Shown in pieces: positions 56,699 through 64,000 of a stretch of 64,000 nt of DNA (within the stretch, counting starts at the first letter, position 1; each line of letters begins with the position of its first letter). The translations under genes and the position numbers were made by a program. Below the pieces are notes generated by a model. The model did not search any database. It was not told the DNA's origin and worked only from the letters and a program-made list of their open reading frames with translations. Source of the DNA: Exiguobacterium qingdaonense (GTDB taxonomy: Bacteria > Bacillota > Bacilli > Exiguobacteriales > Exiguobacteriaceae); assembly GCF_018617855.1 (NCBI RefSeq), contig NZ_JACSKY010000002.1, positions 124,001 to 188,000 of the forward strand. Reading direction: 5' to 3'.

Positions 56699-57448
56699 AT
56701 GTTACAAAAAGTCACGGGAATCGTCGTTCGTACCGTCAATTATGGGGAGTCGAATAAAGTCGTGACTTTGTTTTCGGAAGAACTTGGCAAAGTCGCGATT
56801 ATGGCGCGTGGTGCGAAAAAACCAGGTAGTCGTTTTCATGCCTCGAGCCAGCCGTTTGTGGAAGGCGTTTACATTTTTCCTTCTAGCCGTGGGCTCGCAC
56901 AGTTAAAATCATCTGATGTGATCACGTCCTATCCTGAGATTAGAAAAGACGTCGACCGGATGGCGTACGCAATGTATTGGTTAGAGCTTGTTGACCGGGC
57001 TGCTGAGGACCGTGTTCAAAATCGTCCGCTGTTTCGGATGTTGCGGGACGCGCTACAAGCGTTGAATGCCGGGATGGATCCGGATGTGATCACGCATTAT
57101 GTTGAACTACGTGTGTTACATCTATTAGGAGTCGCCCCTGTATTGACGGGATGCTTACGCTGTGGAGACGTGACCGATCCGATGTACTTCTCTGTCGCAT
57201 CGGGCGGGTTCTTATGTGCGAGACATCAAGAAGAAGGGGCAGTTCGACTTTCTGAACGTTTGGCCAAACTTCTCTATTTGATGAGCAAACATGAACTGTC
57301 GGAATTTCGGAACGTACCACTATCGGATGAGTCAAGACTATTATTGCGACAGCTCTTCGATGCGTATATGGAATCATATAGCGGCCTGCGACTGAAGACG
57401 AAGCGTGTACTCGATCAAATGATTCGACTTCATATGAATGAGGATTGA
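56699..57448 (+). CDS. recO: DNA repair protein RecO
   Basis: 249 aa. An N-terminal OB fold (about 1-80; TGIVVRTVNYGESNKVVTLFS) and a helical domain with a cysteine cluster (CLRCGDVTDPMYFS, then GGFLCARH), likely a zinc site. It anneals strands and loads RecA with RecF and RecR. The stop codon lies in the -35 of the glyQS promoter. Confidence 0.96.
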   Translation: MLQKVTGIVVRTVNYGESNKVVTLFSEELGKVAIMARGAKKPGSRFHASSQPFVEGVYIFPSSRGLAQLKSSDVITSYPEIRKDVDRMAYAMYWLELVDRAAEDRVQNRPLFRMLRDALQALNAGMDPDVITHYVELRVLHLLGVAPVLTGCLRCGDVTDPMYFSVASGGFLCARHQEEGAVRLSERLAKLLYLMSKHELSEFRNVPLSDESRLLLRQLFDAYMESYSGLRLKTKRVLDQMIRLHMNED

Positions 57449-57473
57449 CTTTTTATATTGAATTCGATACGAT
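57445..57473 (+). promoter_or_regulatory. SigA promoter of the glyQS T-box transcript
   Basis: TTGACT and TACGAT are separated by 17 bases. The -35 overlaps the last codons and stop of recO. Confidence 0.75.
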
Positions 57474-57705
57474 GATTTACGATTAGACAAATGAATTAGC
57501 GTGCGCGATGAAGGAAAAAAGTAACTCTTCCTGTCATGATGAAAGCGAGTTCGGGATGGTGTGAGCCGAATATCATGTGAAGTGTGAATGGCGATTCCAG
57601 AGTGCCCACATCTTTTTAAGAGTGGCCCTAATTTTAAGGGCAAGTAGGGTGGAACCGCGGGAATCAATCCCGTCCCTATGTGCTAGGCACATAGGGGCGT
57701 TTTTT
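57474..57705 (+). promoter_or_regulatory. T-box riboswitch leader of glyQS (specifier GGC, Gly)
   Basis: The specifier GGC is at 57590-57592 within GTGAATGGCGATTCC. The T-box AGGGTGGAACCGCG spans 57646-57659. The terminator stem pairs CGTCCCTATGTGC with GCACATAGGGGCG around TAG and is followed by six T (57700-57705). An open frame from 57577 that joins glyQ runs through this structure and is not the start. Confidence 0.95.
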
Positions 57706-57735
57706 GTCGTTTCAATTTTATTGGAGGTGTCATTT

Positions 57736-58638
57736 ATGAAACATATGACCATGCAAGAAATCATTCTCACACTGCAAAACTTTTGGGCATCAAAAGGTTG
57801 CTTGACGATGCAGGCGTACGATGTGGAAAAAGGAGCAGGAACGTTAAATCCGATGACGACGTTGAGAACATTAGGACCAGAGCCGTGGAACGTTTGTTAC
57901 ACAGAACCATCACGTCGTCCAGCCGACGGGCGTTACGGAGAGAACCCGAACCGTTTGTATCAACACCATCAATTCCAAGTGATCATGAAGCCGTCACCGA
58001 ACAATATTCAAGAGCTATACTTAGAGAGCCTTGAATTAATCGGAGTCAATCCTCTTGAACACGATATCCGTTTCGTCGAGGACAACTGGGAAAACCCGAC
58101 GTTTGGAGCGGCGGGACTCGGTTGGGAAGTTTGGCTCAACGGAATGGAGATCACGCAGTTCACCTACTTCCAGCAAGTCGGAGGTATCGAATGTGACCCG
58201 ATTGCCGTGGAAATCACATACGGGCTCGAGCGTCTCGCATCATATATCCAAGAAGTAGAGAGTGTGTTCGACCTCGTATGGACAGATGGATTCAAGTATG
58301 GTGACATCTTCTATCAACCCGAGTTTGAGCATTCAAAATATACGTTCGAACTATCGGACGTCGATATGTTATTCTCGCTCTTCGATACGTATGAAAAAGA
58401 AGCGAAGCGCGCCCTCGAAGAAAATCTTGTCTTCCCGGCTTACGATTACATCTTGAAATGTTCGCACACGTTCAACTTGTTGGACGCGAAGGGCGCCATT
58501 TCGGTGACGGAACGTACAGGCTTCATCCAGCGTGTACGTAACATGTCCCGTGCATGCGCGGCTAAATTTATCGAAGAACGGGAACGTCTCGGTTTCCCAC
58601 TTTTGAAACAAGAGAAAGCAGGTGACTTGGATGCGTGA
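57736..58638 (+). CDS. glyQ: Glycyl-tRNA synthetase alpha subunit
   Basis: 300 aa, near the Bacillus 295. The catalytic class II subunit of the alpha2-beta2 enzyme. [18 protein letters not shown] at the N-terminus, [17 protein letters not shown] and [14 protein letters not shown] are its signatures. The start is ATG 57736, 7 bases after GGAGG; a frame open from 57577 would include the T-box terminator. glyS overlaps its last 8 bases. Confidence 0.97.
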   Translation: MKHMTMQEIILTLQNFWASKGCLTMQAYDVEKGAGTLNPMTTLRTLGPEPWNVCYTEPSRRPADGRYGENPNRLYQHHQFQVIMKPSPNNIQELYLESLELIGVNPLEHDIRFVEDNWENPTFGAAGLGWEVWLNGMEITQFTYFQQVGGIECDPIAVEITYGLERLASYIQEVESVFDLVWTDGFKYGDIFYQPEFEHSKYTFELSDVDMLFSLFDTYEKEAKRALEENLVFPAYDYILKCSHTFNLLDAKGAISVTERTGFIQRVRNMSRACAAKFIEERERLGFPLLKQEKAGDLDA

Positions 58639-60685
58639 TCTTTTACTAGAGATTGGATTAGAAGAACTTCCGGCCCAATACGTCTTACGTTCAGAGGCGC
58701 AGTTGGCAGAACGCGTCGATGTATTTTTAAAAGAAGCGCGTGTTGATTTTGGCTCAATCGAGGTGTACTCCACACCGCGTCGTTTGGCTGTCATCGTTCG
58801 TGATGTGGCGGAGACGCAACAAGATTTGACAGAAACGCTTCGCGGACCTGCGAAAAAGATTGCGCAAGACGCTGAAGGGAACTGGTCCAAGGCGGCCCAG
58901 GGATTTGCTCGCGGGCGCGGATTGACGGTAGAGGACCTTTATTTTGCAGAAGAAAAAGGAGTCGAATATGTCTTTGCAGAGCGTCATGAAAAAGGTAAAG
59001 AAACGACTTCGTTATTGAGTGGTCTTGAAGACGTCATTCGGAGCCTGACGTTCCCGAAAAACATGAAGTGGGGCACGAGCAGTTTACGATATATGCGACC
59101 AATCCGTTGGCTGATCGCGCTTTTCGGTCGAGACATCATCGATTTCACAATCGAGGGCGTGAAGACCGGGAATGTGACGCGTGGTCATCGTTTCCTCAGT
59201 AAGGGAGACGTGGTCATCGAATCGCCTAGCGAGTATGTACAGACGTTAACATCTGCTTTCGTACTGGCGAACTATGAGGCGCGTAAAGCTGAAATCGAGC
59301 GTCAAATTCAAACACTCGCTTCAAACCAGGGGTGGAAAATCCCGCTCGATGCTCGTTTACTGGAAGAAGTGACGAATTTGGTCGAATGGCCGACTGCCCT
59401 CTTCGGTGAATTTGATGAAACGTATCTCGATTTACCTGAAGAAGTGCTCATCACAACGATGAAAGAGCATCAGCGCTATTTCCCAGTCTATATCGATGGC
59501 ACGTTGAAAAACTATTTTGTCACTGTACGAAACGGGGACGCGAACCATCTTGAAAATGTAGCGAGAGGAAATGAAAAAGTCATCCGAGCACGTCTCGCAG
59601 ATGCCGTCTTCTTCTATGAAGAGGACAAAAAAACCAAAATCGATGATCAAGTAGTTCGCCTTGACCGCATCGTCTTCCATGAAAAACTCGGGACGACCGG
59701 AGCGAAGTCACGTCGCGTAACGGAAATCGCAGAGACACTTGCACCTTTATTTGAGGCAGACCTCGATAAAGTAAAACGTGCCGGCGCGATTCATAAGTTC
59801 GACCTCGTGAGCCAAATGGTATACGAATTCACAGAACTTCAAGGGATCATGGGTGAGAAGTATGCGCTTCAACAAGGTGAGGACAAGGAAGTGGCAACAG
59901 CGATTCGTGAACACTACATGCCTCGCTTCGCAGGGGATGCCTCTCCAGAGACGGCGACTGGTGCTGTGCTCGCCCTTGCCGATAAACTCGACTCGATTGC
60001 TGCGTTCTTCGGCATTGGTATGATTCCGAGTGGTTCACAAGACCCGTTCGCCCTTCGTCGTCAGGCCCAAGGTGTCGTTCAAATTCTTGGCGACTGGAAA
60101 ATCGATCTCTCAATCGAAGAGCTCCTCTCAAAAGTTGTCGAATTACAACTTGAAGCAGGACTCTATGAAGCCGATAAAGAACAAGTCAAGACTCAACTTT
60201 TTGAGTTTTTCAAACTCCGTTTGAAGTATCGCTTGCAAGAACAACATATTCGTTACGATGTAATCGACGCTGTGCTGACGACGTCATTGACGGTAGGCCG
60301 CCTCGACGCACGGGCGAAAGCGATTCAAGACTTTGTATCGACGGATGCGAAGGCGTTAATCGAACAGTTATCGCGTGTCGTCAATATCTCGAAAAAAGGT
60401 GAGCCTGGTGTTGTCGACCCGGCATTGTTTGAAAATGAATATGAGGCTGCATTGCACGAAGCGATTGAAAAAATCGAGCCTGAAACGATGGACGCTGTGC
60501 AGTCGGGAGACTATACGAGAGCGTTACACCTGTTAAGCACGCTTGAATCACCGATCATGATGTACTTTGAACATACAATGGTTATGAGTGAGGATGAGAC
60601 GGTGCGCCATAACCGTCTCCATGAAATGAGCCGACTTGCTACGACGATTCATCATGTCGCAGACTTTAATGCGCTCGTACTCTGA
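58631..60685 (+). CDS. glyS: Glycyl-tRNA synthetase beta subunit
   Basis: 684 aa from ATG 58631, which lies 6 bases after AAGCAGGTG; a GTG at 58622 would overlap the ribosome binding site. N-terminal [15 protein letters not shown] is the family start. The middle carries the HD-like region ([24 protein letters not shown]) and the C-terminus the anticodon-binding domain (about 580-684). With GlyQ it charges tRNA-Gly. Confidence 0.97.
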   Translation: MRDLLLEIGLEELPAQYVLRSEAQLAERVDVFLKEARVDFGSIEVYSTPRRLAVIVRDVAETQQDLTETLRGPAKKIAQDAEGNWSKAAQGFARGRGLTVEDLYFAEEKGVEYVFAERHEKGKETTSLLSGLEDVIRSLTFPKNMKWGTSSLRYMRPIRWLIALFGRDIIDFTIEGVKTGNVTRGHRFLSKGDVVIESPSEYVQTLTSAFVLANYEARKAEIERQIQTLASNQGWKIPLDARLLEEVTNLVEWPTALFGEFDETYLDLPEEVLITTMKEHQRYFPVYIDGTLKNYFVTVRNGDANHLENVARGNEKVIRARLADAVFFYEEDKKTKIDDQVVRLDRIVFHEKLGTTGAKSRRVTEIAETLAPLFEADLDKVKRAGAIHKFDLVSQMVYEFTELQGIMGEKYALQQGEDKEVATAIREHYMPRFAGDASPETATGAVLALADKLDSIAAFFGIGMIPSGSQDPFALRRQAQGVVQILGDWKIDLSIEELLSKVVELQLEAGLYEADKEQVKTQLFEFFKLRLKYRLQEQHIRYDVIDAVLTTSLTVGRLDARAKAIQDFVSTDAKALIEQLSRVVNISKKGEPGVVDPALFENEYEAALHEAIEKIEPETMDAVQSGDYTRALHLLSTLESPIMMYFEHTMVMSEDETVRHNRLHEMSRLATTIHHVADFNALVL

Positions 60686-60706
60686 ACAAACTAGAGGGGG
60701 TTGGCT

Positions 60707-61336
60707 ATGCAACTGAATGAACGCCAACAAAAAATTGTTGAGATCGTGAAGGAGAACGGACCGATCACTGGAGAGCAAATCGCGCAAGAGTTGTCATTGA
60801 CACGAGCGACGCTGCGCCCCGACCTTGCGATTTTAACGATGACTGGAATACTTGAAGCTAGACCGCGTGTCGGCTACACGTTCGTTGGCAAACGGAACTC
60901 GTCGATTCTCCGAGAAAAGTTGGACTCTTTGACCGTCGGAGACTTCATGTCCTCTGCGAAAGTCGTTCGAGATGAGATGACGGTATATGATGCGATCGTT
61001 ACCTTGTTTTTAGAAGATGTCGGCTCGTTGTTCGTAGTCGGACGTGATCGGGAGTTAGTCGGAGTGTTATCTCGAAAAGACCTCCTTCGTGCCGCGATCG
61101 GGAATCAAGATTTAGACCAGTTACCGGTCAACGTCATCATGACACGCATGCCGAACATCACCGTATGTGAGAAAAGTGAGACGTTGATTCGGGCAGGCAT
61201 GAAATTGATTGAAAAACAAATTGATGCCATGCCTGTCGTGGAAGAAAAGGATGGGAAGTTGATTGTGCTCGGTCGTATGACGAAGACCAATATGACGAAA
61301 GTGCTCATTGCGTTAGCGAACGATGAGTCAATCTGA
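60707..61336 (+). CDS. ccpN: Transcriptional repressor CcpN
   Basis: 209 aa. An N-terminal HTH (about 1-65; QQKIVEIVKENGPITGEQIAQELSLTRATLRPDLA) precedes two CBS domains (about 75-205) with TVYDAIVTLFLEDVGSLFVV and INV. In B. subtilis CcpN (YqzB) represses gapB and pckA in glucose and senses ATP/ADP. The ATG 60707 is better than TTG 60701 after AGAGGGGG. The next gene, the PPDK regulator, starts 13 bases after the stop; the pair is conserved. Confidence 0.92.
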   Translation: MQLNERQQKIVEIVKENGPITGEQIAQELSLTRATLRPDLAILTMTGILEARPRVGYTFVGKRNSSILREKLDSLTVGDFMSSAKVVRDEMTVYDAIVTLFLEDVGSLFVVGRDRELVGVLSRKDLLRAAIGNQDLDQLPVNVIMTRMPNITVCEKSETLIRAGMKLIEKQIDAMPVVEEKDGKLIVLGRMTKTNMTKVLIALANDESI

Positions 61337-61349
61337 GGAGGAAACTGAT

Positions 61350-62165
61350 TTGACTACGAAGCAACTTGTGTTCGTTGTAAGCGACTCTGTCGGGGAGACG
61401 TGTGAACTCGTCGTCCGGGCAGCGAGTATCCAGTTTCACGAAAATGCGATTGAAACACTGCGTATCCCGTTCGTAGAGGATGAACAGACCATTCTCGACG
61501 TCGTCACCCAAGCGAAAGCTCAACAGGCCATCATCGCCTTCACACTTGTCAATGAAGAACATCGGGCCCTGCTCATGAGACTAGGGGAAACGCATCAAAT
61601 CAAGACGGTCGACTTGCTCGGCAACTTGCTTGACGTTTTGTCAACTCAATTGAAAGAGGCACCACGTGAGAAACCTGGTCTCATCTATCGATTAGATGAT
61701 GATTACTTTCGAAAAATCGAAGCGATGGAATTCGCTGTCAAATACGATGATGGCCGGGACCCGCGCGGACTGAAAAAAGCTGATATCGTGCTAGTTGGGG
61801 TCTCGCGGACATCAAAAACCCCATTGTCTCAATATTTGGCACTCAAACGATATAAAGTCGCAAACGTGCCTCTCGTCCCGGAATCACGACCACCTGAAGA
61901 ATTGTTTGACCTGCCTGCGGAACGATGTGTCGGGTTGATCATTTCTCCTGAAAAGTTGATTTCAATCCGAATGGAACGTCTCAAATCACTTGGATTGAAA
62001 CCGGAAGCGGATTATGCACAACTCGAACGAATCAATCGCGAACTTGAGTATGCGCGAGGGATTTATGAACGTATCGGGTGCGATGTCATTGATGTGACAA
62101 ACAAGGCTGTCGAAGAGACGGCAGGGATTATTTTGCGTCATCTCGAACACTCAAAAGACGATTGA
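61350..62165 (+). CDS. Pyruvate, phosphate dikinase regulatory protein (YqfL-like)
   Basis: A DUF299 bifunctional kinase/phosphorylase that inactivates and reactivates pyruvate, phosphate dikinase (or PEP synthase) on a threonine. VFVVSDSVGETCELVVRAA at the N-terminus, EFAVKYDDGRDPRGLKKAD and GVSRTSKTPLSQYLALKR (P-loop) are signatures. 271 aa from TTG 61350, 8 bases after GAGGAGG; ATG 61323 would overlap ccpN and include the ribosome binding site. The reaction follows from the family; the PPDK gene is not in this window. Confidence 0.92.
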   Translation: MTTKQLVFVVSDSVGETCELVVRAASIQFHENAIETLRIPFVEDEQTILDVVTQAKAQQAIIAFTLVNEEHRALLMRLGETHQIKTVDLLGNLLDVLSTQLKEAPREKPGLIYRLDDDYFRKIEAMEFAVKYDDGRDPRGLKKADIVLVGVSRTSKTPLSQYLALKRYKVANVPLVPESRPPEELFDLPAERCVGLIISPEKLISIRMERLKSLGLKPEADYAQLERINRELEYARGIYERIGCDVIDVTNKAVEETAGIILRHLEHSKDD

Positions 62166-62207
62166 TTCAAATAAGCGTTTCGATTAGTAATCGTTGCCTT
62201 AAGAAGG

Positions 62208-62213
62208 TATAAT
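62208..62213 (+). promoter_or_regulatory. Isolated TATAAT before dnaG
   Basis: A perfect TATAAT lies 80 bases before dnaG. The best -35 at an 18-base gap, TTAGTA, is weak, so this is a tentative promoter for dnaG and downstream genes. Confidence 0.45.
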
Positions 62214-62232
62214 AGAGTATTGACAGTACAGT

Positions 62233-62261
62233 GAAACGGAACGTGTTGCGCGTTCCGTTTC
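62233..62261 (+). other. Perfect hairpin in the dnaG leader
   Basis: GAAACGGAACG and CGTTCCGTTTC form an 11-bp perfect stem with a 7-base loop TGTTGCG. No T run follows, so it is unlikely to be a plain terminator. It ends about 32 bases before the dnaG ATG and would be in the 5' leader if TATAAT at 62208 is used. Confidence 0.7.
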
Positions 62262-62292
62262 GTTGCGAGATTGGAAACAGGGAGTGGTCAAC

Positions 62293-64000
62293 ATGCCACG
62301 TATACCAGATGAAGTCATCGCAGAAGTGAAACAAGCGACCGATATTGTGGATTTAATTGGCGAACGCGTCGAGTTGAAGAAACAGGGGCATCGCCTTGTC
62401 GGGTTATGTCCGTTCCATTCTGAAAACACTCCTTCCTTCTCTGTTTCACCTGAGAAGGGAATGTATCACTGTTTCGGCTGTGGTGCCGGAGGGAATGTAT
62501 TCACATTCGTGATGGAGACCGAAGGCTTGTCGTTTCCTGAAACGGTAGAACGTTTGGCGACGCGAGCAAATATTTCAGTGGATGGCATTCAAGGGGACGA
62601 GGAACTGACGCGTGAGCAAGTATGGCGCAAACAGATGCGAGATGCGCATCGACTCGTCGCCGATTTGTATCATGAAGTGTTGATGAAAACGGAAGCTGGC
62701 GAAGAAGGGCTTTCGTATTTAAAGAATCGCCACTTAAGCGAAGATACAATCGAGCAGTACAAGATTGGTTTTGCTCCGGACCAACGGCGCTTTACTGTCG
62801 AGTTGTTGGAGCGGCGAGGTTTTGACCTAGAAGTGATGGTTGAAGCAGGTTTGATTTCAAAGTCGAAGGCCGGTGAATATTATGACCGGTTTGAAGGACG
62901 GGTCGTCTTTCCGATTGCGGATCGAGACGGTACCATCGTCGGCTTTAGTGGACGGGCGATCGATGACCGACAACCAAAGTATGTGAATACGTCTGAAACA
63001 CCGCTATTCAATAAAAGTGAACTTTTATTCGGTTTCCCTCAAGCGCGGGCATTGATGCGAAAGAAAAAACGTGTCTTCCTCGTCGAGGGGAATGTTGACG
63101 TCCTGCAAGTCGCACAAGCAGGTACGCAAGAAGTCGTCGCATCACTCGGAACCGCATTTTCCCAACAACACGCAAGGGCATTGTCCCGAATCGTGGAAGA
63201 AGTCATTATCTGTTATGACGGGGACCGTGCAGGCCAAGAAGCGACACAAAAAGTCATTCGCCAACTCGAGGCGTCTCCACTCGACGTACAAGTTTTACCG
63301 CTACCTGAAAAGACGGACCCGGATGATTACATTCGTCAACATGGTGCGTCGCGCTGGCAACAGTTTATTGAAACTGAACAGTTGAGTGTTCTCGATTTTA
63401 TGAATCGTATGCTCCGGCAAGGAAAAAACTTGAACCGAGAAGGAGAACGGATTCGCTTTATTGAATCTATGCTTGAAGAGATTGGAAAGACGAATGATTC
63501 GATCCGAAGAGATTTATATGTGAAAAAATTGTCAGATGAGTTTGATGTTCCGCTAGAGACGCTCCGCTCGAGAATTCCTCGTCCGACGTCAAGCGAATCA
63601 ACTCCCGCACGCACGATGGAGCGAGTCGAGCCGGTAAAAAAACGTTCCACTAAAACGAGTGAACCACGCTGGATGAAAGCTGAAAAATATTTGTTGCGTG
63701 CGATGTTGACCGGTCCTGAGCAGGTCCGATTCGTCCGTGATCGCTTAGGTTTGCGCTATCAAGATGAGACCCATCGTATGCTAGGCACTGCCCTATACGA
63801 GGTTGTCTCCGAAACGATGACGCAAGATGAATTTGATCAAGTCACGCTCCCCTTTATGGAACGTTACTGTGATCAACGACCCGATTATGCGACGCGTTTT
63901 GCAGAGATTCGGCTCATGGCTGGTCCGGATGAACTGTCTGAAGAGGTTTTAGACGAATACATTCGGGTCATAAACAGTTATGAGGAGCAACGTCAAATCG
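62293..64000 (+). CDS. dnaG: DNA primase DnaG (5' part)
   Basis: The frame is open from ATG 62293 to the window end (569 codons), so the C-terminus is missing. The N-terminal zinc domain (CPFHSENTPSFSV, then YHCFGCGAGG; ligands C, H, C and C) is present, then the RNA polymerase core (PIADRDGTIVGFSGRAID), and TOPRIM (KRVFLVEGNVDVLQVAQAG, then ICYDGDRAGQEA with the catalytic acidic residues). It makes RNA primers at the fork. GGGAGTGG precedes the ATG. In Bacillus rpoD (sigA) follows dnaG, so sigA probably lies just beyond the window. Confidence 0.97.
   Translation, partial: MPRIPDEVIAEVKQATDIVDLIGERVELKKQGHRLVGLCPFHSENTPSFSVSPEKGMYHCFGCGAGGNVFTFVMETEGLSFPETVERLATRANISVDGIQGDEELTREQVWRKQMRDAHRLVADLYHEVLMKTEAGEEGLSYLKNRHLSEDTIEQYKIGFAPDQRRFTVELLERRGFDLEVMVEAGLISKSKAGEYYDRFEGRVVFPIADRDGTIVGFSGRAIDDRQPKYVNTSETPLFNKSELLFGFPQARALMRKKKRVFLVEGNVDVLQVAQAGTQEVVASLGTAFSQQHARALSRIVEEVIICYDGDRAGQEATQKVIRQLEASPLDVQVLPLPEKTDPDDYIRQHGASRWQQFIETEQLSVLDFMNRMLRQGKNLNREGERIRFIESMLEEIGKTNDSIRRDLYVKKLSDEFDVPLETLRSRIPRPTSSESTPARTMERVEPVKKRSTKTSEPRWMKAEKYLLRAMLTGPEQVRFVRDRLGLRYQDETHRMLGTALYEVVSETMTQDEFDQVTLPFMERYCDQRPDYATRFAEIRLMAGPDELSEEVLDEYIRVINSYEEQRQI

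Noticed and set aside
57577-57735. N-terminal extension of glyQ
   Set aside because: Would translate through the T-box and its terminator; ATG 57736 has the ribosome binding site and family start.

Overview
The window is a stretch of low-to-moderate G+C Firmicutes (Bacillales) chromosome. Gene content and order closely follow the Bacillus dnaB-dnaI-thrS, infC-rpmI-rplT, pheST, comE-holA-rpsT-lepA-hemW-hrcA-dnaK and yqeY-floA-phoH-ybeY-era-glyQS-dnaG segments. The sporulation genes that normally sit inside these segments (gpr and spoIIP between rpsT and lepA; yqfC and yqfD before phoH) are absent. That points to a non-spore-forming member of the order, and Exiguobacterium is my best guess from this pattern, which the sequence alone cannot prove. 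No transposon, prophage, CRISPR array, tRNA or rRNA was found. Almost all genes lie on the + strand; the exceptions are seven minus-strand genes that usually share two-way hairpin terminators with their + strand neighbours.

Layout. 1-5.8 kb: end of a probable nrdR, primosome genes dnaB and dnaI, T-box-controlled thrS, a secreted DUF1002 protein and a small convergent gene. 5.8-10 kb: infC-rpmI-rplT behind an L20-type leader and with an ATT start on infC, then ysdA-like, dimeric dUTPase, an M42 peptidase and an rRNA methylase. 10-15.6 kb: T-box-controlled pheST, then minus-strand hydrolase and RNase HIII. 15.6-21 kb: a coiled-coil/NfeD/flotillin operon behind a sigma-W-like promoter, then a BMP-type lipoprotein fused by overlap to a chemoreceptor gene. 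21-28 kb: comEA-comEC, yqzM, holA, a GNAT, rpsT, lepA. 28-33.4 kb: serC-serA-DUF1015, hemW, DUF1054. 33.5-40 kb: CIRCE-controlled hrcA-grpE-dnaK-dnaJ-prmA-rsmE. 40-43.7 kb: a large secreted subtilase. 44-47.2 kb: yrrT-luxS-mccA-mccB, a complete SAH-to-cysteine route apart from the nucleosidase. 47.3-51.8 kb: rarD, deoC, rpsU, yqeY, and a second NfeD/flotillin operon behind a second sigma-W-like promoter. 51.8-64 kb: phoH, pgpH, ybeY, dgkA, era, recO, T-box-controlled glyQS, ccpN, the PPDK regulator and dnaG, which runs off the end.

Main points of interest: two matching TGAAAC-N17-CGTATA promoters in front of the two NfeD/flotillin operons; a DnaI helicase loader with no cysteine at all, so without its known zinc site; a serC-serA-DUF1015 operon in which the DUF1015 protein carries a DGHHR motif like those of ParB/sulfiredoxin-fold serine kinases; a ligand-binding lipoprotein coupled to a chemoreceptor with no transporter beside it; luxS in the place mtnN occupies in Bacillus; and three T-box leaders whose specifier codons (ACT, TTC, GGC) can be read directly and match the downstream synthetase.
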